In this document: one piece after another, positions 50,801 to 60,048 of the stretch
Layout of the letters: each line of letters begins with the position of its first letter
Position numbering within the stretch: the first letter of the stretch is position 1
DNA from: Holacanthus passer
Taxonomy: Eukaryota > Chordata > Actinopteri > Pomacanthidae
Assembly: GCA_025331565.1 (NCBI GenBank)
Contig: JAFREQ010000039.1
Location: forward strand, 2,976,001-3,040,000
DNA length: 64,000 nt
Reading direction: 5' to 3'
The notes under the pieces: model-generated
What the model was told of the DNA's origin: nothing
Databases searched by the model: none
What the model saw: the letters and a program-made list of their open reading frames with translations, nothing else
Program-made: the position numbers and the translations under genes

Positions 50801-53800
50801 CAGAAACATTACAGCATTAATTTTCAACTGGAGCATGTGCAAAGGTTATTTGTTTTGTTTTTTTTAAGTCATCATGAATGTAGCACATATTAATGATTAT
50901 AGTAACAAAGTAAAACAAAGTTAGAATTGAGGCTGCATTTTCACTGGTTTTTGCACTTTTATGGCAGTTTTATCAGTCTGACTTAAAAGTAAAGTTTTGG
51001 TGTACTGCTGCACATAAATATTTTAAGGGGTTCATATTTATGTATATTTGACCTTTATTTTCTTCTTTTTCTGTGTATTTTCATTTATAGTCATCAGGGA
51101 TGCGACTAATGTTTGTATTCATTATCAATTAATCTATCAGCTAATTTTTCAATTAATCTTTTTGTCAATAACATGTCGGAAAATACTGAAATTTGTCCAG
51201 TGCAGTGTCCCAGAGCCAGTCTTCAAGTTGCTCATTTTGTTTGATCTACAGCCCAAAAACACAGATATTCAATTTAAAAAGATGAAACAGAGAAAAGTAG
51301 TAAATCCTCAAATTGGAGAAACTGGAACCAAAAAATGATTTTCTACTAATTGTTTCAGATAAATGTACTGTTCAACAAGTACTATATTTTATAATTGCCT
51401 GTACTGTTGTCTTTGATTGTCAAACTAATTGTTGTTTTATAGGCAAATATGAAAATTTATTGCCAATAATGTTTGCCATGTGTTTATGTGAAAAAAATTA
51501 ATGTCTACTTTAAAGTTCTTACAGTATCAGCTTTTTGACCTTCAAATATGACATTTTGTACAGAACTCAAAAATTCATTACTCAGGATTTCCTGCAAACC
51601 TTAACCCAGTTCCCTGAAAAAAACCCATATTATGTTAGACAAGGTTCAGTCGTCACCCAGCTTTCATTTGTCCTCATCAGAGTTGTCTGTGTCAACTCCG
51701 TTTAGCAGTAAGCTTTACCCATGATCTTAAAAATTCTCACTACTGTTTTCACTCTGAGTGGATGGATCAACAGAGCCTGCGGGCGGCTTCTCCTCATTTC
51801 CAAGTAAACCCGATACCGCCTGATCTGCAGCCATGGGGGCTGAGCAGAGGTTCGCTCCTCCCCTGTCTCGCTTCCCAGTATAAAGCCCTCCCTTCCTCAG
51901 TCAACCTCAGACTGAAGTTTAGAGAGTGTGTGAGGGGACCGTTCAGAGAGCCCCGTCCCACGAGGGAGGAAAAAGAAGACGCATAGGGGGAAGGTGTATT
52001 TATTTATTTAGATTTTTTTCACTCTCACGCATCCCTTGATTTTCAACTTTTTTTTCTCTGATGTGGATTACTTGGAACTGACTCGCCAGGATTAAAAAAG
52101 AGACATTGTGGTTTTACTGAAAGCTATGGTGGCTTACGATGAACTGGGTAGCTTGGTGCCTATCAAACGGACGTTGCAAGTGATAGACTACCAGAACCAA
52201 GCCAACAAAGAGTCAGAGGTGAGATGTGAAAACACACATGATGGTTGGTGATATTTCTGCTTTGTTTGACTGTTGCCTATGTCTTTGTGTTGCCTGTGTC
52301 TTTGAGTAAATGTTTGACCAGAACTCATTTAGATGAAGTCATATCTTTGTGTCAGATTGTGAGTGAATCAGCGCCTAACCCTGCTTTATCTCTCTTGGGC
52401 ACACAGTGTTTTGTGTGTGTTCGTGCGTGTGCTTGTAAGATGAGACTTTGAACTTTGTGTCTGGGCACTAAAAACAATGCTTGAGATACTGCCTAACTTG
52501 GAAAAGTTAATCATTGGATAACGCTGCACCTATGAAGTTGTAAGTAGTGAGCTGACCCCCCCCCTCAGTTTTGTGTATTCCACGTCAGGCAGTTCAGCCA
52601 TGGTGGGATATGGAGATCAGGGCAGCAGACTCAAAGTACTAGAAACAGTGAAGCAGCAGGGGGTAAACTCTCAGTCAACAACCCTGCATCCTTTCAGTTC
52701 AGCCCTGTTTAGGATTACTTTGGTTTTGACCTCTGACATTTGGAGTCAAACAGGTTATCTCTGATGCAAATTCAGCAGAGCAGCCTGAGAGCATTCCTTC
52801 AGCTGCAAACACAATAAAAGGGACGCAGGTGTTGAAATCTAGGTGTGCTCTCTGAACTTATCAAAGTGACCACTTCTGCTCCTTCCTTCCTGTTTGCTGG
52901 TTTCTCTTTCGGAAGAGATTTCAGGAAGATGTGTTGTCATTGACAGTAAACCACTTGATAAAGGAGAAGTCTCAGGACAATTCATGAAGTGAGTCCTATT
53001 CTCACATAATTGCACAATTGGAAGCACCCTTTTAGTTAACACAAGTTTTATCGCCCTGTGCTGACACATTGATGACCCCGGCTCTTTCATTTATGGGCTT
53101 GCTGTTCTGTTCTCAGCTCCTATCAGCTCAAGCTGTGGTGTAATCGCAGAGACACATCTGGGGTATTAGCTCGCAGCACACATGAAGTCACATCAAAGGG
53201 AAAGCACAGGAAGAGAGCTTCTGGGATCTTTAAAAGAAACTCCTGATCTTTATGAGGTTGTAATCTTAGGTTAGGAGTTTAAGGAGCACACCGCACATGT
53301 ATAATATGTATGTCTGGAGGGTCACTGTTCCACTGATGATAGTTATTCGAAGCATGGGTAGGGTTAGGGGTTAGCAGTAGCACAAATCCCGGATCCGCCT
53401 GGTTTCCTGAAGTGAGCCAGACACGCTGCAACTCTCCAGAGTTCCCAGGTCAAACTACCAGGAATAGCAACTTTCTCAGTCTGTCTGTTTCACTTTACAG
53501 CTGATAAACAAAGAGTGGGACTAGGGGCTTTTTGTTATTCTGGGGCCAGTTCCAAAAGGTCAGGAAGGGCACAATGGCCAATGTAATTTCCCAAAATTGA
53601 GTTTGGAAACGCCACCCTCCTGTAACTTGCTTTTTACTTTAATTTTTTTGTCTACTGAATTTAAATGGTCTTGCATTAGAGTCAGTCTAGTCTAGTCCCA
53701 ACAGACAATCAAAAAATTCTGTCTTTGCATGTAGACCACAGTCAAAGCAGTTGACTTATGGAATATCTTTGCTGCTCACTGCCACTAGAGGGCTTTCTTA

Positions 53801-56800
53801 GTTCTTAATGCTGTCTGGCTGTCCTGGTCCAATGTGGAGACCCAGACCACAGCAGACCGTGACTCGACCGCAGCCACAGCAGTTCACAGGCCACACCAGA
53901 CTGTGCGGATCTGTTCCACAGCTGTGTCCGCAGAGCCCGGAGCCTCAATGGCTGCTCTGTTTCCCAGATTCGCTGAGCCAAGGCAAAATCCCATTTGGCC
54001 TGAGTCAGGAGAAAGCACAAGCAGCTATTAGCAGTGCGGCGCTCGATTTTAGCTGCCTCATTAGTGTGAAGTTCTTAAAATGAAAAATGTTTTGCGGGGA
54101 GTCCAAACTTTAAATGAAATGCTAATTATGGTCGTGGTTGTCTCATCGTGTCATGTTTTTGAAAAGGCTCTACGGGCTTAAATCATTACCTCAGATCTTC
54201 AGCTCTTTGATTTCTGGGACTGTTGTTGTTGGCACCAGGCCAAGCAGCTCTTTTCCCAGTCTCAGGGTTTGGTGAGGGGAGTGGGGGGGGGGTTACCTGG
54301 CCCAGGTGTAGTGCAGCTCTCACGCAAGGCCTGTTGAAGAACCTGTCTTGACTCGCAGCCATAAACACCACTGCTCGCCCCCTGCGACGCTGTGCTGTGT
54401 AAACACCTGACAGGGGACAGATTCACTGTTGTTATGACTGCTGGTCCATTCCCCAACTCACAGCAGCAGTCTGTTTTACTCAACAGTCCTGACACACTGG
54501 CACACTGTACTAACTGTCTCTCTGGGAAAGACAGTTAAAGAGCTGGAGCAATCAGGAAGCATTTATCTCACACTGTTTGAGTGATGGTACAAATCCACTC
54601 TCAAGTGGATTTGTAGCTGTTGTCAGTCCAGATAGTAGCAGAGGTTGTGTGGGGAGGGGTGTTCAACAGCTGAGAGCAAGGTCTCGTGCATTCCTGGCAT
54701 TCCTCCAGACCCCCTTCCCCTCCAGATCAGCAGTCAAAAAGGGTCTTTGTGTTCAGTGGGCTGGCCTGACTCAAGACTCTTCACATGATGGAGCCAACAG
54801 CTGCTGGAGCTGCTTCCTTCTCCTCAGTATCTCTGTCTGTCCTCTGTCCGCCAGCCTGTCTGCCTGCGGCTCAAGCTCGGCTCCAGCTACTCCTATTTCC
54901 ACGCCCCAAAGCAGGGAGTGGAGTCAATAATTCAGGATTTATGACTTTTTTCATCACAAGGAGTCACAAGGGAGCTCCTGGACTTACAGCTGAGGTCTGA
55001 ATCTCAGAGTTGGCATAACTGATCGATTCGTTGTGTATTGCTGCACACACAATGAAAAGATAGGATGATTAAATTGCCTGACTAATCTCTCCTTCCATTT
55101 TTCTTTTGCATCTGTAGGAACCCAGCAACAAGCGTGTCCGTCCTCTCGGCAGGGTGACGTCACTAGCCAACCTCATCTCTCCGGTGAAGAATGGGGCCGT
55201 CCGGCGCTTCGGCCAAACCATCCAGGTAAGCTCCTGTGATATCCCACAAAAAGGGGACTCCTCGGGGCAAGGGACACCTCTTCGCTTTTCTGCATGTTGC
55301 ACGACACAACCTGACTTCCACCTGCAACATGTCTGACATCTTGGGGTGTCCTCTTTCCCGTGTGCAGGCCTCGTTCCGGAGCGATGGCAAGTCGCCGGGC
55401 ATGCCCCAGAAGCCTTGCAGCAAGGCAGCGGCCCCCACACCACCCAAAAGGAGGAACAGCACACTGTGGTCGGAGACGCTAGACGTCCACCAGAAAGGAA
55501 CTTTCTCCACCAAAGAGATCAAGCGACAGGAGGTGAGAATCAATACTGAGACATGAAAGAAATGGCAAGCAAATTGTAGTTGGAACACTAAGTCAGAAAT
55601 CCAGACAGTAGTGAATCATATCTGTCTACCACACTAGTTTCACATATCCCTGCGCTATTTGTGTCAAATAGTCTAAATGGGGCTAAAAGCCATCCCGGGA
55701 TCATTTCCCAGTCTGTGTAAACTCGCATACACCTGGCAAGCCAACAAACTAGCATTCTCCTGCCCTACCTCCCCACTTGCCCTGCATATGTCAGACATAT
55801 TAGCCAACTGTCAGATGCCATAAACTTTGTACAGTTTTAAACACAGAGAGCAAGAAAGAGAAGGAGAGAGCAGCCAGATAGATTTCAGAGTTTACCTCAG
55901 CCACTTGGCACCAGCGCAGTTTTAGATTTAGTCTCATTGCTGTCGGTTGCAATAATGTAATGACATCCTGATTCATGTGTTTTGCTAAAAAAGTATCTTT
56001 TTGTGCCTCCTCCTCCCTTTCCTCAGGCCATATTTGAGCTGTCTCGTGGAGAACAGGACCTAATTGAGGACCTCCAGCTCGCACGCAAGGTTTGTACTTT
56101 TAAATCTCTAAGGGAGTACATATAAAGCAAACAGATTAAATCAAAGTCTGGCAGGCTTTCCACATAGCCAAGCCAGAAACTATAAAAAGACAGGAACTAT
56201 TCCTCTGTCTTTCCCTTGTACCCCAAAAGCTCTTTGAGACTTATTCTTAGCATCCACCCCTGCTTTGCCTGATGTTGTTATTTGACCATTTTGGTTCTGC
56301 TCCCGTACACAGGCGTACCATGACCCGATGCTGAAACTCTCCATTATGTCCGAGGAGGAGCTCACTCACATCTTTGGCAACCTGGATGCCTACATTCCTC
56401 TGCATGAGGACCTCCTGGCACAGCTCTCCAAAGCCACGGGGCCAGATGGGACTGTGGGCCAGATCGGGCAGATAGTTGTAAGCTGGGTAAGTATCATGTT
56501 ACCAACTACCTCCACCTCTTTGATCCTTTAAAAACTCAACTGGATTTCCAGTGAGGGAGGCAGCATTAGTAAAAGTGTCCCACCTCCCCTTTAGCTGCCA
56601 AGGCTTAATGCCTACAAGGACTACTGTAGCAACCAGCTAGCAGCCAAGGCACTGCTGGACCAGAAGAAGCAGGACCGGCGGGTGCAGGACTTCCTGCAGC
56701 GTTGCCTTGAGTCGCCCTTCAGCAGGAAGCTGGACCTGTGGAGCTTCCTGGACATCCCACGCTCTCGCCTCGTCAAGTACCCACTGCTGCTCAAAGAGAT

Positions 56801-58112
56801 AATGAAACACACTCCACCAGAGCACCCAGATGCTGCCAGCCTGGAGGATGCAGTAAGTAAAGGACACAGATTTAACACAGGACATGGCATTGTGCTTATC
56901 TTTTGGTTATCTTAAAACATGGCTGAAGTTAATGTTGTGATTCCCTGTGTGTTCAGATCACCATCATCCAGAGTGTGCTGTCTGACATTAACATGAAGAA
57001 GGGAGAGTCTGAGTGCCAGTACTACATTGACAAGTTGGAGTATCTGGATGACAGGCAGAGAGACCCTCTCATTGAGCAGTGCAAGAGCCTGCTGTGTCAT
57101 GGGGAACTACGTAACAAGAGTGGCACGGTGAGCAAAACACAATCACTTTCCTCTCATCAACACATTGCTCCTTTGGCTTCCTCTTCACTCATCAACACAT
57201 GCTTTACATCCCATTTAAGGCAATCAGACTATAACTGCCTGCTTCACTGCCCCCCAACCAACCTATGATTTAATCATACGACTATGAATTTTGATAACAG
57301 TAAACATCTTCCAGAAAATGTCAGTGCTCTGGTTATAATTTTTTGTTTGTTTTTGTTTCAGAAGCTGCATGTGTTCCTGTTCACCAAGCTGCTGGTTCTG
57401 ACCCGCCCCGTCACCAGGAATGAGCGCCACTGTTTCCAGGTTTACCGGCAGCCAATCCCAGTGCAGGATCTTGTGCTGGAGGACCTGCAGGATGGAGACG
57501 TCAGAATGGGTGGCTCTTTCAGAGGTGCTTTCAGCAACGCTGACAAAGGTGAGGCTTATGTCAAAGTCATAACGTTTCTAGAAGCTAATGTAAGGATATA
57601 GATTGTCCTTTGTCAAATATGTCAGTTTGCTCATTCGATTTTTTTTCACCACTTTTTCCACAGCCAAGAACATTTTCCGTGTGCGTTCCCAAGACCCAAG
57701 CCAGGCACAGTCCCACACACTGCAGGTGAATGATGTCTTCCACAAGCAGCAGTGGCTCAACTGCCTCCGCAGTGCCATTTCCGTCCACCGGCCCCTCAGC
57801 GAGCCCTCCACGCCATCCCCGCCTGCAAGCGACGCTCGCTCCAAGCGCCGCCCTTCCTCCGTCTCCGCCATCGTCCACATGGAGGAAGCGGATGAGAACT
57901 GCCCACAGCTGACCTCTCAGTCCGCCCCCAACTCACCATGCAACAGCTCAACTCCCAGCCCCACCACCTCGTCCTCTTCATCCTGCTCGTCATCTTCGTC
58001 GACGACATCATCATCTTCGTCGTCGCCACTGTCCTCACCCACATCACATAAAACCAAAAAGGACAAGAAGTCTCTGTGTTCTTTAGGGAAGAGAAAAGAG
58101 ACTATGGTGTGA
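28545..58112 (+). CDS. net1: net1 long isoform, RhoA guanine nucleotide exchange factor (11 coding exons)
   Basis: Spliced product of 615 residues by my count, close to the mammalian long form (596). Exons: 28545-28690, 38416-38479, 45835-45897, 55118-55225, 55368-55532, 56027-56089, 56313-56486, 56595-56852, 56957-57127, 57362-57548, 57664-58112. Basic nuclear-localisation-type clusters lie at about residues 17-29 and 71-77 (KRKRREK). The DH domain (about 183-365) starts at AIFELSRGEQDLIEDL, includes SEEELTHIF (216-224), and has the conserved RLVKYPLLLKE helix (319-329). The PH domain (about 395-506) ends with the invariant Trp497. The tail is Ser-rich and ends ETMV, a class I PDZ ligand. 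The family activates RhoA/RhoB; nuclear retention of the long form restrains it. Start choice: the ATG has A at -3 and G at +4, with no upstream ATG. All junctions are GT-AG and in frame. Confidence 0.95.
31268..31373 (-). pseudogene. Ankyrin-repeat-like exon remnant, antisense to net1 (unit 1)
   Basis: On the minus strand the frame reads VPFSFEWNPMHYAVQGG, then KALGGKFLIMDY, followed at once by a consensus donor GTAAGT (positions 31,267 down to 31,262). NPMHYAVQGGKALGGKFLI aligns without gaps to the 19-residue ankyrin core TPLHxAxxxGxxxxVKxLL. It keeps Pro2, His4, Ala6, Gly10, Lys16 and Leu18. The frame is open upstream only to a TAG about 35 codons from the donor, and I see no clear acceptor. 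I infer a decayed exon copied from an ankyrin-repeat gene by DNA-level duplication. The parent gene is unknown. Confidence 0.35.
31350..31722. other. 373-bp segment present only in unit 1
   Basis: This is either the part lost from unit 2 or an insertion into unit 1. I see no terminal inverted repeats or target-site duplication at its edges, which favours deletion in unit 2. Confidence 0.6.
31900..32290 (-). mobile_element. Tc1-type transposon fragment, copy 3 (inside unit 1)
   Basis: The reverse complement shares GAAGTATGCATTCAGAT, TCATCAGAGGCTCGTTCAAG-like words and TGATAGTGGGAAACAAGGCA with Tc1 copies 1 and 2. Only the 5' part of the element is present. The equivalent fragment in unit 2 lies at about 33,257-33,646. 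Confidence 0.65.
32672..34032. repeat. Tandem duplication, unit 2 (lacks 372 bp)
   Basis: A' (32,672-33,078) joins C' (33,080-34,032) directly. The A'/C' junction has a single extra base and no homology. The C/A' junction between units shares five bases (TAAAC). These are signatures of end-joining or microhomology-mediated rearrangement. The offset to unit 1 is 1,729-1,731 bp in A and 1,356-1,357 bp in C. Confidence 0.95.
32997..33078 (-). pseudogene. Ankyrin-repeat-like exon remnant (unit 2, truncated)
   Basis: Same frame and donor (GTAAGT, 32,996 down to 32,991) as in unit 1, but the 5' part is cut by the A'/C' junction just before FSFEWNPMHYAV. It therefore cannot be a working exon on its own. 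Confidence 0.35.
36455..36740 (+). repeat. Dispersed repeat with ATTAATTAG / TTGATCAACTAATTG ends, copy 1
   Basis: Shares AAATCCTCACATTTGAGAA and a GATTAAT-rich end with 51,097-51,350, in the same orientation. I recognise it as a common teleost repeat whose ends are rich in CGATTAATCG-type words. It is non-coding. Confidence 0.55.
38416..38479 (+). CDS. net1: net1 long-isoform exon 2 (SLRRGSSFTFLTPGPQWDFSL)
   Basis: Nearly identical to the mammalian long-isoform segment of the same length, which makes it the decisive link for the distal promoter. The acceptor is GTTGCTCAG, ending 38,415; the donor is GTGAGT at 38,480. The first base completes an Arg codon with exon 1. Confidence 0.93.
38480..45834 (+). 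other. net1: net1 intron 2 (7.4 kb)
   Basis: No coding exon or clear mobile element. The interval 40,330-41,500 has a more balanced, word-rich composition than its flanks and is listed separately as a possible regulatory element. Confidence 0.75.
40330..41500. promoter_or_regulatory. Possible intronic regulatory element
   Basis: Contains clustered E-box CAGCTG sites (about 40,671 and 41,426), GATTAG/TAATTA-type homeodomain sites (about 40,599 and 41,290), GATAA and TTTAATCAGATGTGATTTAAT. It lacks the repeats that fill neighbouring sequence. A C/G-homopolymer-flanked T run at 41,040-41,060 interrupts it. This is a guess from texture; conservation across fishes would decide it. Confidence 0.2.
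45835..45897 (+). CDS. net1: net1 long-isoform exon 3 (KRKRREKDDSDAISLCSFDFK)
   Basis: Twenty-one codons, phase 0 at both ends. It matches the mammalian KRKRREKDDDVVSLSSLDLK segment, including the KRKRRE nuclear-localisation-type cluster. The acceptor is CATTTCACAG, ending 45,834; the donor is GTAAAA at 45,898, weaker than the other donors. Skipping would keep the frame. Confidence 0.95.
47766..47802. repeat. CTA trinucleotide microsatellite
   Basis: About twelve uninterrupted ACT/CTA units, seen directly. Confidence 0.95.
51097..51350 (+). repeat. Dispersed repeat with ATTAAT-rich ends, copy 2
   Basis: Reads ATTATCAATTAATCTATCAG near the left end. The interior has CCCAAAAACACAGATATTCA and AAATCCTCAAATTGGAGAA, parallel to the copy at 36,455-36,740. 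It lies about 540 bp upstream of the proximal net1 TATA box. Confidence 0.6.
51741..52125 (+). promoter_or_regulatory. net1: net1 proximal (short-isoform) promoter and 5' UTR
   Basis: TATAAA at 51,889-51,894 lies in a GC-richer stretch (GCGGGCGGCTT at about 51,780). It predicts a start near 51,918-51,925 (TCAACCTCAGACTGAAG). The 5' UTR would be about 205 nt and unspliced. A TATA box here and its absence at the distal promoter suggest inducible versus constitutive use. Confidence 0.7.
52061..52081 (+). promoter_or_regulatory. Upstream ORF in the short-isoform 5' UTR
   Basis: ATG TGG ATT ACT TGG AAC TGA, six codons and a stop, ends 44 nt before the net1 initiator. Its context is weak (C at -3, T at +4), so leaky scanning is expected. 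It is the only ATG I see between the predicted start and the main ATG. Confidence 0.5.
52126..52218 (+). CDS. net1: net1 short-isoform first exon
   Basis: Thirty-one codons, phase 0, donor GTGAGA at 52,219. It splices to the same acceptor (55,117) as long-isoform exon 3. Confidence 0.95.
52126..58112 (+). CDS. net1: net1 short isoform (Net1A type), 9 coding exons
   Basis: Alternative first exon 52126-52218 joins the eight shared exons from 55118 on, giving 555 residues by my count (mammalian short form 542). The unique N-terminus MVAYDELGSLVPIKRT matches the mammalian MVAHDETGGLLPIKRT type. It lacks both basic clusters of the long-specific exons, so a more cytoplasmic, RhoA-active protein is expected from what is known of the family. 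The initiator has G at -3 and +4. DH, PH, Ser-rich tail and ETMV end are as in the long form, shifted by 60 residues. Confidence 0.95.
52219..55117 (+). other. net1: net1 intron before the first shared exon (2.9 kb)
   Basis: No coding exon or obvious mobile element. A short GGTAGGGTTAGGGGTTAG run lies at about 53,357, and C/G homopolymers at 52,556-52,565 and 54,280-54,291. Confidence 0.75.
55118..55225 (+). CDS. net1: net1 shared exon (EPSNKRVRPL to FGQTIQ)
   Basis: Thirty-six codons, phase 0, nearly identical to the mammalian segment, including the basic KRVRPLGR and RVTSLANLISPVKNGAVRR stretch. The acceptor is TCTGTAG, the donor GTAAGC. Confidence 0.97.
55368..55532 (+). CDS. net1: net1 shared exon (ASFRSDGKSP to EIKRQE)
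   Basis: Fifty-five codons. Contains TPPKRRNSTLWSE (long-form residues about 151-163). In mammals the corresponding KRRSS serines are PAK1 targets that lower activity. Here the first serine is Asn157 and only Ser158 remains, followed by Thr159. Confidence 0.97.
56027..56089 (+). CDS. net1: net1 shared exon, start of DH domain
   Basis: Twenty-one codons, AIFELSRGEQDLIEDLQLARK type, the first DH helix. Acceptor CTTTCCTCAG, donor GTTTGT. Confidence 0.97.
56313..56486 (+). CDS. net1: net1 shared exon, DH domain conserved region 1
   Basis: Fifty-eight codons, including MLKLSIMSEEELTHIFGNL and ending IGQIVVSW. Donor GTAAGT. Confidence 0.97.
56595..56852 (+). CDS. net1: net1 shared exon, DH domain core
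   Basis: Eighty-six codons with QDFLQRCLESPFSRKLDLWS and RLVKYPLLLKEIMKH, the GTPase-contacting helix of DH domains. Acceptor CTTTAG, donor GTAAGT. Confidence 0.97.
56957..57127 (+). CDS. net1: net1 shared exon, DH end and PH start
   Basis: Fifty-seven codons, from ITIIQSVLSDIN through the linker KLEYLDDRQRDPLIEQ to the first PH strand LLCHGELRNKSGT. Donor GTGAGC. Confidence 0.97.
57362..57548 (+). CDS. net1: net1 shared exon, PH domain
   Basis: Sixty-two codons plus one base. PH strands include KLHVFLFTKLLVLTRPVTRN and VYRQPIPVQDLVLEDLQDGD. Acceptor TTGTTTCAG, donor GTGAGG. Confidence 0.97.
57664..58112 (+). CDS. net1: net1 last coding exon, PH end and C-terminal tail
   Basis: Completes the PH domain with AKNIFRVRSQDPSQAQSHTL and QQWLNCLRSAI. 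A tail of about 110 residues follows. It has a basophilic kinase-type RRPSSVS motif (528-534) and a Ser-rich run (561-594) encoded by mixed TCN/AGY codons. It ends KRKETMV before TGA. Mammalian NET1 ends KRKETLV and binds PDZ proteins such as Dlg1; ETMV also fits class I PDZ ligands. Confidence 0.97.
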
Positions 58113-59475
58113 ACTGAGGTCAAAGAAGAAAATGGACTCTTGGCCGGACTTTTTTTTGTACATAAATCTTAAAAAACAAACAACGTGGAGAAGCGTGGGA
58201 CTTGTATTTATGTGTGTCTGCGTGCGTGCGTATTATTACAACAGTGTTCTGTGTTACTGTCCTCTTTGGCAGCTATTTACCGTACCCCTCCATCCGAGTG
58301 CATCCCACAGAGACACAGTATTCTGGAGAGAAGTGCACGGCTTCCACCAGCTCTAAAAAGGGAAGCATAATGAGAGGCAAACGCACATTTCACACATGGA
58401 TCTATGTGTGTCATGAGTTTGTTGATTTCTTGAAGATAGAGGTGGTGCATTCAATCCTGTTTACTATTAATTTGATATTTAAGCAAATATTTTAGACCTT
58501 TCGGGGGGCCGATGAAAGATTTACATTTTTATATTCTAAAATGTATTGTAGTATTTTTTTAGGTATCATAACGCAGCACTGTTTTAGCTTTTAGGTGAAA
58601 TTATTTGAAAATTGGAGCATGTTTAGCAGGCAAGAAAGGAAGAGAATTCCCAAAAACTATGAGATGTTCTACACAAAGCTACAAATTTCTCTGTAAAAGA
58701 TGATGATTTTTAGATCAATCAAAAGATGCGTCTAATTTTTATACATTCCTTTAATGACAGATGTTAGGACCGGGACACTATTTTATTTTTTGCATTTACT
58801 GCAGTCAGTGGCATTAATTTAAATCCAGTAACAGATGAGATTTTGGTTTCTCTGTTACAGCAAAGACATTGCTATGAAGTCAAGTGTTAGCAAATCCTCC
58901 GATGTCAAAATCATGTCAGAGAAGAGATGAGTTTTGTTTTGAAACAAAATTTTGAACTGAGCCATGTTGGTTTTTAAAAAGCTGACTTTTAACATCACTT
59001 TTCAGTGTAGCATCTTGCATGGAGCTTTAGTTGTGGACACTGCTTGCACCAGTAGAGGCAGCAGGATGTATTTACCTGTCCTGAGCAACAGGACAGTTAA
59101 AGATGTAAAGGACTGGTTGATGAATATATGAGAATGTTGTTGAAGGCAGAAGAGAAAAGAGTAAAGATGGATAAAGCTATGTTTTGGAACTGATATAGAT
59201 CGTCACAGTGCAAGATGATAAAGTCCATTAACTTTCTGTATAAGTTAATGTGATATCTTGCTCACAGATGGATGATAGATGGTAAAAATCAAGTGAGTGT
59301 AAACGATGGAACGAAGTATGTAGGGGAAGGGAGACAAAAAGGAAAGTTTTTGTATGTGTGAACACGATGCTTTTGTTGTTCAAGTGGAAAAAATGAAAGC
59401 GAAAAGGGCAATGTGTTTGCCATGACCTGTATGTAATTAACAGAACAATAAAGATCTGTGTAAGATTTGCAACTG
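58113..59475 (+). other. net1: net1 3' UTR
   Basis: About 1.36 kb, AT-rich, with no repeat. I see no canonical miR-29 seed site (TGGTGCT); the nearest is GGTGGTGCATTC at about 58,440, which fails at the last base. Confidence 0.8.
59447..59452 (+). terminator. net1: net1 AATAAA polyadenylation signal
   Basis: The hexamer sits in ACAATAAAGATCTGTGTAAG, with T-rich sequence (CTTTTGCTTTCATGTC) 25-40 nt downstream. Cleavage is expected near 59,465-59,480. Confidence 0.8.
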
Positions 59476-59479
59476 AACT

Positions 59480-60048
59480 TTTGCTTTCATGTCTATTTTT
59501 CTTCACTCGCGTTAGCTCAACATTTTGAGATGAGCTTTTATTTGCTTTCTTGTCAACTTAGATGATGATGCCAGTCATGTCTGCACGCTGAATATGAACT
59601 TATGAATATAATCAAAATGACATCTATTGTGTCTCTAATCAGTGAGCCTCAGATGTGCTGGTGTTTTCCTTGTCCTCATTGGGCTAGGTCGTATGACTCA
59701 CATGACACTGAATAGAGGAGTGCCCCAAATGAAGGCAGAAGGAGATACCTATTGATTTATGGTCGTGCTTAACTCTTAACTAAACAGTCAGTTCCATGTA
59801 GGTGCCAAAAAAAACATTTCCAGGATTTGCTTTTTCAAACTGCTGCTCCCTGTTTGAACGGTCTTGTTTGCAGACAGAGTGGCTTTATTGATGGAAACAC
59901 CTCACTTTGTCAGACCTGTGATTTCCATTTGAAAGACCTGACAAATGGTCCACAAGAGCCTGTCAAACATTTTAATAAACATTCTGGGTTTAAAGGATTT
60001 ATGTTCATACTGGTGTGTAATTGGGCGATGATGCAAGATAAGTGATCA
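59480..60048. other. Intergenic downstream of net1
   Basis: Unique sequence with no exon recognised. Confidence 0.5.

Larger units (their letters stand above)
45898..51740 (+). other. net1: net1 intron 3, upstream of the proximal promoter
   Basis: Contains a (CTA)n microsatellite (47,766-47,802) and a dispersed repeat (51,097-51,350). No coding exon is seen. The interval 49,150-49,620 is GC-richer but has no exon borders. Confidence 0.7.

Noticed and set aside
58113..59475. Regulation of net1 by the neighbouring miR-29
   Set aside because: No TGGTGCT seed match seen in the net1 3' UTR. GGTGGTGCATTC near 58,440 fails at a seed base.
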